A program made the position numbers and the translations under genes. Below, in pieces: positions 1-11,705 of a DNA stretch of 64,000 nucleotides. This DNA comes from Luzula sylvatica. Taxonomy: Eukaryota; Streptophyta; Magnoliopsida; Poales; Juncaceae. Location of the stretch: positions 65,389,570-65,453,569 of the forward strand of contig OX326957.1 of assembly GCA_946800325.1 (NCBI GenBank), in the 5' to 3' direction. Within the stretch, counting starts at the first letter, position 1. Each line of letters opens with the position of its first letter. The notes under the pieces were generated by a model that searched no databases, was not told the origin of the DNA, and saw nothing but the letters and a program-made list of their open reading frames with translations.

Positions 1-85
1 TTACTTGAAAAAAAGGAACAAGATACAAGCAGAAGAGACGAAAAGAGAAAAGAATAATCATCAAACTTTCATATGCCTAGAGTAA

Positions 86-88
<3 letters not shown>

Positions 89-132
<44 letters not shown>
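89..132. repeat. (GA)n microsatellite
   Basis: Uninterrupted GA dinucleotide run. The counterpart in the right duplication copy (57193-57222) is shorter and followed by interrupted GA, so the locus differs between the copies. Confidence 0.97.
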
Positions 133-136
<4 letters not shown>

Positions 137-422
137 TGCTATCCCTCTCTTTTCAAAATTCCAAAATTGTAAATCAAGAACAGAACTTGTCCTTTACCTG
201 TTTGTGCTTCGCTATCGTCATCAGCATCCTTCGTTGAATCCATCGAGGGGTAACTCCATTATCGGACCACAATTAGAAATTACGGAGAGGGAGGAAGAAG
301 CTGCTTGACTCTCTCCCTCTCTGAGCCCTCGCTTTTGCTTGAATCCATCTCGTTGTTGTCAAGACTCTCTCTCTCTCGCGCTGAGCTCTCGCTTTTGATT
401 GAATCCCTCTCGTTGTTGTCAA

Positions 423-424
<2 letters not shown>

Positions 425-462
<38 letters not shown>
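425..462. repeat. (CT)n microsatellite
   Basis: CT dinucleotide run inside a wider CT-rich stretch (305-475). That stretch also has two near-identical ~50-base units containing CTCTCGCTTTTG followed by TCGTTGTTGTCAAGAC. The same structure is at 57530-57567. The stretch could be the 5' leader of a transcript, but no following gene is recognisable. Confidence 0.95.
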
Positions 463-465
<3 letters not shown>

Positions 466-1078
466 CTCTCTTGTGAAATTAGATCTGAAAAGTGAATTGG
501 CGAGAGAATGGAAGGGGTTGCTTATGCTTATAAAGGGGAGCGGATACATGCGTCTAACGTTCGGATCCAGCTGTCAACCCCAACGTTCGAATTTCCAACT
601 CTTATTCGACCGTTGGAGAAATTCGGATCTGGCAGCACACTAAGACATTGCAACATGTTTCATTATAAATGGGGTCGCTCTCTCCAGAATATTCTAATTT
701 TGCTTCTAAAAGGTTTCTCAAACTTTTTCACTTCATTTCCAATTCCAATTTCCAGTACATTCATGATTTAGTGCTTAGTTTTCGCATGATTCAGGTACAG
801 TAGTGCAATCGAAAGAAAATCATGATGCTATTACAACTGGGTCTTAGTTCTACAGGAGGTATTGTTCTTCGATTCATCAACACATTTTTCCATTTTCTAT
901 ATCGAATTAAATATTAGCAAGTTTATCTCTGACGACATTGACTTCATGATGTTAAAAAATGCTAATGCAGCAATGCAATCGAAGCGAATTAAATATTTCA
1001 ATGTTTTTTTGTGCATATGTGCAGGTATATCGCAGTACTCTCGAGCAATTTTGCGGCGATACAACTTGCAGTTACCAA

Positions 1079-1286
1079 TGGTACCGCCGGTACGATTGGT
1101 ACGGAGATACTCACTGGAAAATAATCTGGCACGTGCTTTCGACAGTTTGACCAATGATGGGGTATTGAAAAGGGTATGGCTCCAATTAGGACAATAAGAG
1201 GGTTCGATCAGAAAATTGCATGACTTTTATTAATAAAAGATCCTTCTTGCTAGAGTGAAGGTATTAATTGATCTTCATTTTTTCCA
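1079..1286. repeat. Internal direct repeat, unit 1 (partner at 2543-2735)
   Basis: About 200 bases beginning GGTACCGCCGGTACGA and running through GGTATGGCTCCAATTAGGAC to a TTAATTGATCTTCATTTTT end recur at 2543-2735 with moderate divergence. Both units recur in the right duplication copy (58184-58391 and 59648-59840). The repeat therefore predates the large duplication. Function unknown. Confidence 0.85.
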
Positions 1287-2542
1287 ATTCAAAAACAAAT
1301 TCAATCTTCCAAAGCCAACTAAAGAATAGAAATCTTTTGTGCAATTACCAAAATTGGTAAAGAAAACTAAATAACAAGCGTTGGTACGACTGCTACGGCA
1401 GACCTGGTACAACATCTTGGGTATATTACTAAATTTATTTTTTCTTGAATTATTATTACTTTTTGCAGTTTTACCCCTGGTTTTTAACAAATTTATTATT
1501 TTACGAAATTAATAGGAAAATTTGATGTTATATTATTTATTTATTGGCAGGGAGAGAGATGGACAGATTCTACTACACAATTAAAATTAAAAAAGGTTAT
1601 ACTCTTTTATGTTCTAATAATTATTTTTTATTACTTCATACAAAAATTAATGTTATATTGTTTATTATACATATAGCCATGCTTGTAGTTTGGTTCCATC
1701 AAGAATTGGGAGCAAATCTTCTGAAACTCAAATGTGTACTGAAAAAATAATGTAAATCTGTTAAAAATAATAGAGTGGAAATTCGAAATTTCTAATATTT
1801 GCAATTTTTTATTAATTTCATTGTAGATTATTTGAAGGTTATCTCAAGAGGAAGTAACGAATCAATTGTGTATCTTACATTCTTAACTGTGGAAGGCCTG
1901 TCGTTTGGAATAATCTGATAAGTGTATTTTTTAATTGTTGTAGTTAATTTTAAACTCAGTAATAATAAATTTAATTTTGTTGTTTTTACTAACAACTTAA
2001 TTAGTGTGTACCTATTCCTGTAAAATTTCTATTTTTTACATAATGATCCCTGTAATAACCTAATTATGTTATAAACAGGTAAAAAAAAAAGATTTGGTGT
2101 AGAATCAGCAGAAGACCTTTCGTTGACGAGGAGAAAGTGATATCTTTTCAAATCGAGAATAAACTGGTACCATTTTCTTGTATTTATTTTAATTCCATTT
2201 TCTCTGTTGGATAATGTACTTTGCGCTTTAATTTCGTGATTGATAAGTTTTTTTGTATTTTGATACTGTTATTTTAGTCGTACTATAACCGGGCCATTGC
2301 AATTGCTGAGAGGGCTAAAAGGATATGTCAGCCCTTCTTATTATTAATCATTGAGAAATTTACAAAAAGACCCTTTTCTTCAATATAAAAATCTCAAAAA
2401 TGGAGGGGCTTTTCTTCAATTTCCAATAACACAGGGGCTCATTTGCAAATATTGATTCACTATTCAGTTCTCTTATTTGGTAGTTAGCATTACCACTAAA
2501 AGAAATATCTCCTATTCATCCAGTTCTCTTATTTGCAGTTAC

Positions 2543-2735
2543 GGTTGGTACCGCCGGTACGACTCGTACGGAGAAAGTAGCATGCTTTCGACTGCCTGAG
2601 CAAAAAGATTGGGTACTGAAAAATGGTATGGCTCCAATTAGGACAATAAGAGTCTTCGATCAGAAAATGGCATGCCTTTTATTACTAAAAGATCCTTCGC
2701 TACACTGAAGGTATTAATTAATCTTCATTTTTAAT
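2543..2735. repeat. Internal direct repeat, unit 2 (partner at 1079-1286)
   Basis: Diverged second unit of the repeat at 1079-1286, sharing the GGTACCGCCGGTACGA start and the CTCCAATTAGGACAATAAGAG core. The host unit is unrecognised. Confidence 0.85.
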
Positions 2736-3139
2736 TTTAATTTTGTAATAGTAATATTACTCACATTTTTATTCCATTTAATTAATTGAGGCAAACCAAT
2801 TCTCAGAAGAAGAAAAGTTTCCGCCTATTTAAATAAATTATCTTCATGCTTTAATATTCCATTTAATTATATATACACGACTTCGGAGCTGGACTTGTGT
2901 CATCACCACATTGAAAATGTATAATTTTAATACATAGTTTATAATAACTGCCAATAATACAATGTATAATTATTTTAATTCAAAACTGGATTAATAATCC
3001 AGAATGTATAATTTATTTTCAAGTGATTTTACACGAGAGAAATCTTTATCTCTAATTTAATCAATAAACGAAATCATTATTTTCCGATTTATCTTGCTAT
3101 CTTCGCAAAACCGAGCTCGAGACATAGAACTTCTGCACC

Positions 3140-3612
3140 TCATTCAGAACTGCAAAAACACAAACCGTTTGCATAATCGAGTTTGAGACGTTGAACTTCT
3201 AACTTTAGCGCTTCCGTCAGAACTGCAAAAACACAAAACTCCATGTAAAATTCTTAAATTCTCAACTTTTAGAATCAAATTTAGCCCCAAAACTAAATGT
3301 ACCTTTTCGAAGTTTTGACTGCTGCTCTAAGGCTTGAAGGCGAATCTTCGGCTCAATATTCTGGTTCGCAAGCCTTATTGATTCCCTCTGTACAAAAGTA
3401 ATTAAACATGATTACTATTATAAAATCTTTTGCCAATTAATCAAGTATTTTATTTTTGTAACATATAAACCGAACTTACATGTACGATACTTAGTTGCGT
3501 CAATAATGAAGTAGTTTCGGTGAGCAATATATGCACCTTGTCTTCCAATTCCTTAACATATCGCGTCTTTCTCTCCTTCGAGCGTGCTGCGGATTGCCTA
3601 TTAGCCAGAATC
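3140..3612 (-). pseudogene. Headless bZIP pseudogene (exons 2-4 only)
   Basis: This is the left-duplication copy of the group I bZIP gene at 60245-61108. The exon 2 equivalent (3612-3480) still encodes the basic region N-R-Q-S-A-A-R-S-K and the start of the zipper. The exon 3 equivalent is 3387-3303 and the exon 4 equivalent 3222-3140, with splice sites kept. Exon 1 is absent except for its last 11 bases, because the duplication breakpoint (3709) falls inside it, so there is no normal start codon. Exon 3 also differs by a Leu-to-Pro change (CTA to CCG) in the zipper helix and exon 2 by a Ser/Leu difference. The loss of the head and the helix-breaking proline make a functional product unlikely. 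Confidence 0.88.
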
Positions 3613-3709
3613 CTGGAAATCAATTCCGAGTTAATCAACATTATTATCACCTAATTATTTATAACTTTAAAAACAGAATGTTTTGAACTTTAATCACCTT
3701 TTTACTCGC

Positions 3710-5000
3710 AATGCTTTATTAATTAGTGAACTTTTTAAGGGTTAAAATGTAAATATTTACTCCCTCATCTCTTAAATTGGAGAATGGACTCCTCAGTCAT
3801 CAAGAACTCTCCAATCGAATCATGATTTCGTTCTCTTCAATGATAGAAACGAATGCATTTTGTCACTATGTTTTTTTTTTTTTTTGTAAATGTTGTTTAA
3901 AACATGGTCGGAAAGAGAAAACACGTGAAATTGCCTTTATTAAAATGAAATATACATTGATATGATGATATTTTAAAATTTCTAAAAGATAAAAACAATG
4001 TTTCAGATTTTTTAAAAGAATACATACTACATCTCAGATTTTTGCAGAGATATATGAGATATTCCAAAATTTGAGAAAATACATATGATATTTTTTATTT
4101 GAGAAGATAAATCTGATGTTTTGAACTTTTGAATGCAAATATGACAAGGAATAAGACACATTGCAAATAAATAAACAACTAATTTCTCTTCAAATATAAA
4201 CATGAGTTTGGCATATATCTTTGTTCAATTAATTACTTCAAAAATTAAATACAAATTAGAACATAGACGCGCGGAATCAAATACAAATTAAATACAAATA
4301 TCTAGGTTAATTATAACAATAATTCAGCATCATTTTTTGAAAATTTATCAGAAAATCTGGAACAAAATTTAACAAAACAAATTTAATAAAAAATAATTAT
4401 AATAAAAATAACAAAAATTATAGCAAATTTTTTATAAAACTATTTTCATATTCATAAATAACTTTAAACGCCATCTTTAAAACTTTCAAACATGCATAAA
4501 TCAACACCATAAAATACTCAAACATCATGAAATGTATCCTAAAACATTAAATTGAATCCATAATCATCAAAATAAATTATGGATAAATTAAATCTTAAAT
4601 TCCTAGAAATATATGTTTATCTCGTGAGTACCAAATTAAACTGAAATATTTGAATTGGTTTAATACATATAATTTTATTTTAAAAACATATTACTAAATA
4701 TATACAAACATAGTACTTATAAACACCAAATCAAATATCAGACCCCATGAAATCCTATTATGTGTACTTCTTGGTCTTAGTCTCTTAGATAACATAATCC
4801 AATTCTAACGGTCTAATATAATCCAGCTAAGATTATCACAATCTAATTGTAACGTTAACATTTTTCCATATTAAACACAATACACTTGGTCCACGATTTA
4901 ATGACAGTAAAGAGATTAGTATTCTCACATGGTATATATCTTAAACCTGTACGCCGCTTTTAGGAAGATTGTAAATTATTTCAGCACCGCTCCTATAGTT
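3710..5000. other. AT-rich stretch, no gene seen
   Basis: Unique-looking AT-rich DNA after the duplication breakpoint, with a poly(T) run near 3871-3885. Small open frames (for example 3777-3965) show no protein-like composition. I see no RNA gene or terminal repeat. Confidence 0.6.
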
Positions 5001-6200
5001 CGTCGATAAATAAAGAACCCATCACCCCTCTTCATCTCTGTCGTCCCCAAATTAGCCATTACCGTTCTCTCTCCTCACAAGAAAACCTCTTTCCTTCTCC
5101 CTTCTCTTCTCTGTTCTTTCCAACGATGAAATTGAGGAACCATGGAATGGATCAAGATACTTAACAGCGAATCTCACCTCACAGTTCTATATCGCCTATT
5201 GTGTTTCTTCTTCTCCAACTTCTTCTTTCGCTACCAGAAAAGAAATCAATCGACCAACCCGATAGAAACGGTCAATTGAGGTACGAGAACATTCTTCTTT
5301 GTGGACTCATACTGCTCGAGGATGTAAGTAATTCTCATGCACCTTTGTATTTTTATTCTCTTTGATCTTTGATTAAATGGTTCTGTTTCTCACCGAATCA
5401 AGGCAGTAATTGTTTCTCTTTGGTTTTTTATTCTCATTTCTTGATTATCTATCGCTTTCTAGTATCTCTCAACTCATACACATACGAATTTCTTGTCAAT
5501 TTTGCATTGAAAATACATATTTGATTTCTTTGATCTGTTATAAATGATGAAATCCTCATGGATTATTGATCATCTGAGTCTATTTTTATGATTGATTTTA
5601 TAGTTTGTAACTTTTTAGGGGCACATTCATTTTTATCCTGAATATCCTAAATCCAAGTTTGATTAGATCTGCCATCTTGCTTCGTTTCCTTAAAACTCAT
5701 AAATAATTTGTTTTTTGTACTTTCTGCCTTCGAATAACTATAAGCGTCCATGTTTATGAATGATTTCTTAGTTTGAAAAGTTTTTCGATAACTAATTTAG
5801 GAACACATTTGATTGATATTGTAGGCTTAACAATTGCTTTTTGTGCTTTCAGGCTTGAACTCAAGTTCTTAGATCTGCTGTCATGAATTTATGCGATTTT
5901 GGTGGTGTGGAGATGAAAGCTGACAAGGTATTACGAATTTGAAATTAACAACATAATTGTCTTATCAAGTTCCAGTTATAATAATTTCGAAATAATTCTT
6001 TTTTGACCTTGCATTAGTTACCAGGATTCGAAGGCCCATGATTATTCAACAAGACGTGAATACAATTAGGTGCGTGTGGACTGTGAACTTGGTCTTTATA
6101 TTTCTCTCTTAATTGTGATTTATTGTTCATTTTCCATGAAATTATAATTTATAGTTCTGGTTTTTTTGTGCAGGGTCCCAAAGAATACAAATAAATGAAG
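5000..6200 (+). other. Possible 5' gene fragment or non-coding transcript start
   Basis: A TATA-like ATAAATAA near 5004-5012 is followed by a pyrimidine-rich leader-like stretch (5030-5130). Plausible exon/intron boundaries follow: an exon-like block near 5881-5928 starting at an ATG and ending AAG before GTATTACG, and a GTGCAG acceptor near 6170. No conserved protein can be read, and the segment runs straight into TG-rich and G-rich repeats. It may be a gene fragment carried by a transposon or a non-coding RNA start. Low confidence. Confidence 0.25.
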
Positions 6201-6261
6201 AAATGGAACCAGAAAAAGAAAACTTTTTTAAGCACAAAAAAATGGCAGTTCTCTTAATTGT

Positions 6262-6417
6262 GTTTTTGTGTCTTTGTATGTGTGGCGTGTATGTTCTCTG
6301 TGTGTGGGTCATTGTATATGTATGTGTGTGTGTGTGTGTGTGTGTGGGTCATTGTATGTGTATGTGTGTGTATGTTTGTGTGTGTGTGTGGGTCATTGTA
6401 TGTGTGTCTGTGTGGTT
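6262..6417. repeat. TG-rich microsatellite with GGGTCATTGTATGTG units
   Basis: TG/TATG dinucleotide tract with three spaced copies of a GGGTCATTGTATGTG-like unit (near 6306, 6347, 6391). It lies directly upstream of the G-rich minisatellite. The reverse arrangement, CA-rich next to a C-rich array, is seen at 56530-56670. Confidence 0.85.
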
Positions 6418-6884
6418 CGGCCCAAGCGGGGCCGGGCCTTGGAGGGGGAGGGGGTCCGGCCCAAATGGGGCCGGGCCTTGGGAGGGAGGGGGTCGGCCCA
6501 AACGGGCCCGGGCCTCGGGGGGAGGGGGGTCCGGCCCAAACGGGCCCGGGCCTCGGGGGGAAGGGGGGTCCGGCCCAAGCGGGGACGGGCCTCGGGGGTG
6601 GGTGGGTCCGGCCCAAGCGGGGCCGGACCTCGGGGGGAGGGGGGTCCGGCCCAAGCGGGGCCGGGCCTCGGGGGGGAGGGGTCCGGCCCAAGCAGAGCCG
6701 GACCTGGGGGGGTCCGGCCCAAACGGGGCCGGGCCTCGCGGGGGGGGAGTCCGGCCCAAACGGGGCCGGGCCTCGCGGGGGGAGGGGTCCGGCTCAAGCT
6801 GGACCGGGCCTCGGGTGGTGGGGGTCCGGCCCAACCGGGGCCGGGCCTCGGGGGGGGGGGGGTCCTGCCCATGCGGGGCCAGAT
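6418..6884 (+). repeat. G-rich minisatellite, ~30-39 bp unit, ~13 copies
   Basis: Tandem units of the form GTCCGGCCCAAACGGGG then CCGGGCCTCGGGGGG. Measured spacings between successive GTCCGG starts are mostly 37-39 bases and shorter toward the right end. Runs of four or more G in every unit make the + strand a strong candidate for G-quadruplexes. Several overlapping open frames of 145-227 codons here are by-products of a stop-free GC-rich repeat, not genes. The reverse-oriented counterpart is 55879-56525. Confidence 0.93.
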
Positions 6885-7019
6885 AATTTATAAATATATG
6901 TGCCAAAGAAAAATTGATATTTGATATTAATAATTTAATTAATATTTTATTTATCATGTTAATTATAATATATATTCATAGTGAAATACTAGGGCCAAAT
7001 GAAATATTGGTGAAATATA

Positions 7020-8265
7020 ATAAAAAAAAGTGAAGTCTAACACCTTAAAAAAAAGTCTACCATTACCAAAAATGTTAAAAATGTTAAAAGTGTTGAAAGT
7101 GAAGTCTAACACCTTAAAAAAAAAGTCAATGATCATATTTTCTTAAAAATGTTAAAATTTAAGTGTAACATTACCAAAATACTTAATTTTCATGTTATCC
7201 TCAAAATACTCCGTAATAGAAGACTAACACACACAAATATCTATTTTTCAAAAATTTCATAAAAATGCAAAAATGAAGTCTAACACCTTTAAAAAATCAA
7301 TTATCTTATTTTCTTAAAAATGTTAAAATTGAAGTGTAACACGAGGAAAATGCTTTATTTTAACGTTGTCCTCAAAATACTTCGTAATAGATGACTATCA
7401 CACACAAATTTCTATTTTTTCAAAAATTTCTTAAAAATGCAAAAATGATATATAACACCTTAAAAAAAAGTAAATTATCCTTTTTTCTTAAAAATGTTAA
7501 AATTGAAGTGTGACACGAGCGAAATGCATAATTTCCATGTTGTGTCAAAATACTTCTTAATAGAAGACTAACACACTCAAATTTCTATTTTTTCGAAAAT
7601 AAAATAAAAATGCAAAAATGAAGTCTAACACCTCAGAAAAAGTCAATTATCATATTTTAGTAAAAATGTTAAGTTGTAGTATAACACAAGCAAAACGATT
7701 TATTTTCATGTTGTCCTCAAAATACTTCGTAACAGAAGACTAAAACACACCAATTTCTATTTTTCAAAAATTTAATAAAAATGTTAAAAGTGAATTCTAA
7801 CACCTTTATAAAAAAAAGCAATTATTATATTTTCTTAAAAATGTTAAAGGGGAAGTGTAACATGATCAAAATGCTTAATTTTCATGTTTTTCTCAAAATA
7901 CTCCGTAATAGAAGACTAACACACACAAATTTCTATTTTTCAAAAATTTCTTAAAAATCCAAAAATGCAGTACAACACCATAAAAAACGTCAGTTATCAT
8001 ATTTTTCAAAAAATGTTAAAATTGTAGTTTAACACGAGCAAAATGATTTATTTTCATGTTATCCTCAAAATACTTCGTAATAGAAGACTAACACACACAA
8101 ATTTCTATTTTTTCAAAAATTTCTTAAAAATGCAAAAATGATATATAACACCTTCAAAAAAAAGTCAATTATCATATTTTCTTAAAAATGTTGAAATTAA
8201 ATTGTAACACGGGCAAAATGCTTAATTTTCATGTTGTCTCAAAATACTTCTTAATAGAAGACTTT
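7020..8265. repeat. Tandem satellite, 171-176 bp period, about 7 copies
   Basis: Landmarks recur regularly: AAATGTTAAAATTGAAGTGTAACACGAG, then CTCAAAATACTTCGTAATAGAAGACTAACACACAC, then AAAAATGCAAAAATGAAGTC. The core cgTAA/ctTAA landmark falls at 7212, 7383, 7556, 7728, 7904, 8076 and 8250, giving spacings of 171, 173, 172, 176, 172 and 174 bases. Units are diverged by substitutions and small indels. The array ends abruptly after the seventh landmark. The unit is near nucleosome-repeat length, as in many plant satellites. No coding content. Confidence 0.93.
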
Positions 8266-8666
8266 GTGACGGTTGTGCACGGTTGAAATAATGTGTGTTT
8301 ATGTATTTTGTCTATGTTTTATTTGTATATTAATATTAATATTAAGATTAAATCGTAAGTATCTTTTGTTTATATGGATGCGAAGATGGAACCATGAATA
8401 TCTTTTTTTGGCAAAGAAGTTGAAGTTGCGTGTAATGTTTTCAACATGACTCTTTTGTGTTTGAAGCAAGTATAAGATCACATATATTTTTGTTAGGAGA
8501 AAGTTAAGATTGTAGGAACAAATCCGCAAATATTTGTTCGACATGAACATAAAAGATGAATTATATGTTCATCATCGTTAGCTATTTATAAATCATCATG
8601 ATTAATTGTCGCGGTATATATGGATCTTCGGAAATTGCAAGACAGAAATATCATAATTGTTCGACA
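8266..8666. other. AT-rich stretch, no gene seen
   Basis: Follows the satellite. The minus-strand open frame at 8299-8550 is rich in Asn, Ile and Tyr, as expected from AT-rich non-coding DNA, and matches no family I know. Confidence 0.5.
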
Positions 8667-9418
8667 TAAACATATTTTTATATTATTTTATTAATTTGAA
8701 ATCATATTTTATTAATTTGAAATCATTATAAATATTTTTAACATATAATAATTTAAAAAAACTATATGACATATACATAATTTAAATCTTTTATTTATTA
8801 TATATTTTATCATAGAAAACTATAATTAAATAAAAATATGAGTGAACATCAAAACTAGCAATACATGAGTGAACATCAAAACTAGCATTAATATAATATT
8901 GATGTTAGTTCTAATTTCAACATCTAGTTTTATTTCAGCAGCTTGTTCAGTGATAATAATTTTTGTTAAACTATTAGCAAATTATCTGATGAAATCAATA
9001 GTTGTTAATAAAAATTGTTACTAAAAACTAGCTACTGAAATAAAAATAGTTATTACAAAACGAGCTGTTGAAATTAAAATAGATGTTGAAATTAAAATCA
9101 GCGGCAATATTATTTAATCCTAGTTTTAACTTTCATTCATTCATTGTTAATTTGGTAAGAAACACTATTATGTAACTATTTTTATTAATAACTATTTAAT
9201 ATTAAAATTAAATAATATAATAATATTAATATGTCAAGACATTTCCAAAAATATTTTTTATATCATATTTTAATTTAATTTTAATTTTCTATGATAAAAT
9301 ATATATTAAATAAAAGCTTAAAATTGTGTATATGACATACAGTTTTTTCGAATTAGTATATGTTAAAAAATATTTATAGTGATTTTAAAATAATAAAATA
9401 ATACAAAAATATGTTTAT
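8667..9418. repeat. Long foldback (inverted-repeat) element
   Basis: The left arm (about 8667-8841) and right arm (about 9263-9418) are reverse complements over roughly 150 bases. Shared landmarks are ATATTTTTAACATATAATAA and CTATGATAAAATATATA. Weaker inverted pairs continue inward, such as CAACATCTAGTTTTATTTCAGCAGCTTG near 8920 against the GAGCTGTTGAAATTAAAATAGATGTTG stretch near 9062. The whole unit could fold into one imperfect hairpin. It resembles a non-autonomous MITE or foldback transposon. No transposase frame is seen and the target duplication is unclear. Confidence 0.8.
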
Positions 9419-9599
9419 TAAATTTAAAGATGAAAATATAAGGATATTTTGGTCCAAAAAATTGTAATACCATGAAATACCATACAAAGGGATAATTGAA
9501 AAAAAAATCTTGTATGTAGGGGTTTGTTTGGAGTTTCTTCCAAAAGTTAGGGGGTTTTTTCTAAATTCAAGAAAAGTTAGGGAGGTATTTGTAAATTTC

Positions 9600-10635
9600 C
9601 TTTTTTTTTAAGCAAACTGCAAAAAGTACAACGTCAAGAATTTACAATTTCTGAGCACTTCATGCTAGGTGCATTGCTTGTTATACATTTTGGTAAACTT
9701 ATTTGCGAATTTTATTGATATTCACAATTCACAATTCGCAAATACATGCACAATTCAATTGATTTTTTTTTTTTTTTTTTGCATACTCAGATTTTTTTTA
9801 TTGAACATTGTCCTTTGCGCATCATGCAACCAATAAAGAATATTTTGTGAATGGCCATGGCATTCAATAGTAACACGTGTTCTTCTTTTGATATCTACCA
9901 TTCAAAAATACATGTACAATTGAATTGAATTTTTTTTCTATAATCAGCTTATCTTTTATCAAACGTTACGCTTTTCACATCATGTGATGGATGGATAGAG
10001 GATATTTTGTGAATGATCATTACTTGATAGTCAAAACGTGGATAGGTTTTCTAATTTTTTGGCAATTATAAAATGAAAATATTTTTATTGTTTAGGATCC
10101 GACTTTCCTGAACAATTAAAATATTTCTCACTTTACAACTATTTATATATATTTATACATCATCGACAATGGGACATAATTTTTTTTTTTTGCTGAAATC
10201 ATGACAATCAAAATCGGTTTTTGCACATTTATTTGTCTTTTATACATCAAAGACAACAATGGAACACAATTTCAAAAATTAGAACTTGTGTCATCGTGAA
10301 TATTTGCGACATGAAAACAGATTCCATGTGTAGTATTCATCCACATTAAAAAAAATCACATTTGTACACATCACTGGCAAGGCAAAAGAGTATTTTTATT
10401 TTTCAAGAAATTGCAAATTGTGCAAAGATGAATATCCAATCAAGGTTTCACATTCATTAGTACTTTCATGAAAATGAGTATTACTTGTTGTACATTTAAC
10501 TAAATTCATTTACAAATCTTTTTGATATTTACGATTTGCATAATTCAATTTTTTTTTCATATGCAGATTTTGTTTTATCAAACATTACGCTTTGTATGTC
10601 ATGTCAACGGTAGAAGATAATTTGTTAATGATCAT
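9600..10635. repeat. Three diverged direct repeats in AT-rich DNA
   Basis: Three related blocks start near 9715, 9895 and 10490. Each has a CAATTCAATTGATTTTTTT-like tract, then an element like ATCAAACATTACGCTTTG, then AATATTTTGTGAATGATCAT. They look like remnants of an old local duplication or of one element's repeats. No gene is visible. Confidence 0.6.
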
Positions 10636-10915
10636 CACTACAACATATACAGAGTTTTGGTACGGGGAAAAACCGTCCCAATAACATCCCAAACCGTCCC
10701 AACAAGCTTATTGGCACGTTTGGCCGTCCCAAACAATCCGTACCAACAATGGGAGTACGTATCAGCTACGGACCGTCCCAATAAGCTTATTGGTACGGGG
10801 AATTTTGCTACGGGCCGTCGCTAAATAGCTACCTGACGTGACTGTGTGCAGCGATGCTGGTGTCAGACCTTTTGGGACGGGCCGTCGCTAAACTCTTTGC
10901 TACGACTTAGATTTG
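10636..10915. mobile_element. CACTA-like terminal and subterminal region
   Basis: Begins with CACTACAAC, close to the CACTACAAGAAA-type ends of plant En/Spm transposons. It is followed by a dense set of short motifs in both orientations: GGTACGGG, CCGTCCCA, CGGGCCGTCGCTAAA, and AAGCTTATTGG occurring twice. Such subterminal motif arrays are where CACTA transposases bind. No transposase and no matching opposite end are seen, so this is a truncated or non-autonomous element. Confidence 0.6.
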
Positions 10916-10926
10916 TGAATCACGTG

Positions 10927-11690
10927 AGTTAACAGCTAACATGTACTGGTTATCATTTTAATTAAATAGACGAATCGAAATTATCCAAATTTTACCATAA
11001 CTACTCTATGTCATAATTAGTATATTTAATTAAAATAATAACTAGTACATGTTAGCTGTTAACTTAATATATAATTAATAATTGTTCGAATTCATAAATT
11101 TAAATAACTTTTACTGAATATTTAATTATATATCTTAATTATCAATATAATTGAACGTAATAACTAAATAATGGAGAATTCGGCATGTACACTTTGGAGG
11201 GGTTTAATTTTTTTACATATTTTTTCCACATGGTCACGTGCGTATGTTAGATATTAAAAATAAAAAAATTAATTTTCTCCAGAATGTACCCGCCGAATTC
11301 TCCATTATTTAGTTATTACGTTCAATTATATTGATAATTAAGATATATAATTAAATATTCAGTAAAATTTATTCAAATTTATGAATTCGAACAATTATTA
11401 ATTACATATTAAGTTAACAGCTAACATGTTTTGGTTATAATTCTAATTAAATATATTAATTATAACATAGAAATGTTATGATAAAATTTGGATAATTTCG
11501 ATTCGTATATTTAATTAAAATAATAACCATTACATATTAGCTGTTAACTTAATACATAATTAATATTCATTCAAATTTATAAATTTGAATAAATTTTACT
11601 GAATATTTAATTGTATATCTTAATTATCAATATAATTGAACATAATAACTAAATAATGGAGAATTCGACGGGTACATCTTGGAGTGGAAT
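10927..11690. repeat. Nested inverted/direct repeat cluster
   Basis: Three copies of a ~150-base block containing TAATGGAGAATTCGGC-like and AATTATCAATATAATTGAACGTAA-like stretches: forward near 11065-11205, reverse at 11276-11440, forward again at 11540-11690. The first two form an inverted repeat of about 160 bases per arm around a ~70-base loop. Each flanking junction holds a further palindrome, with AGTTAACAGCTAACATGTAC facing GTACATGTTAGCTGTTAACT (10927-11064 and again 11411-11560). It would give long hairpin RNA if transcribed. Probably layered MITE insertions. Confidence 0.85.
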
Positions 11691-11705
11691 ATATATATTT
11701 TTTTA

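Larger units (their letters stand above)
1..3709. repeat. Segmental duplication, left copy
   Basis: This block matches 57106-60814 in direct orientation at a constant offset of 57105 bases, with only scattered substitutions and (GA)n/(CT)n differences. Its left end lies outside the window. Its right end is sharp: both copies share the bases up to the CTCGC at 3705-3709 (60810-60814) and then diverge. It contains no protein gene I recognise apart from the bZIP remnant at its right end. Short open frames such as 862-1197 look intron/exon-like but match no family I know. A recent segmental duplication is the simplest reading; an assembly artefact is possible. Confidence 0.93.

Noticed and set aside
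305..643. Ser/Leu-rich 112-codon frame, duplicated at 57410-57748
   Set aside because: Generated by the (CT)n microsatellite; the opposite strand gives an equally artificial Arg/Glu repeat.
6203..6957. Overlapping long open frames of 145-227 codons on both strands
   Set aside because: They follow the GC-rich minisatellite, are low-complexity (Gly/Pro/Arg) in several frames at once, and lack any non-repeat domain.
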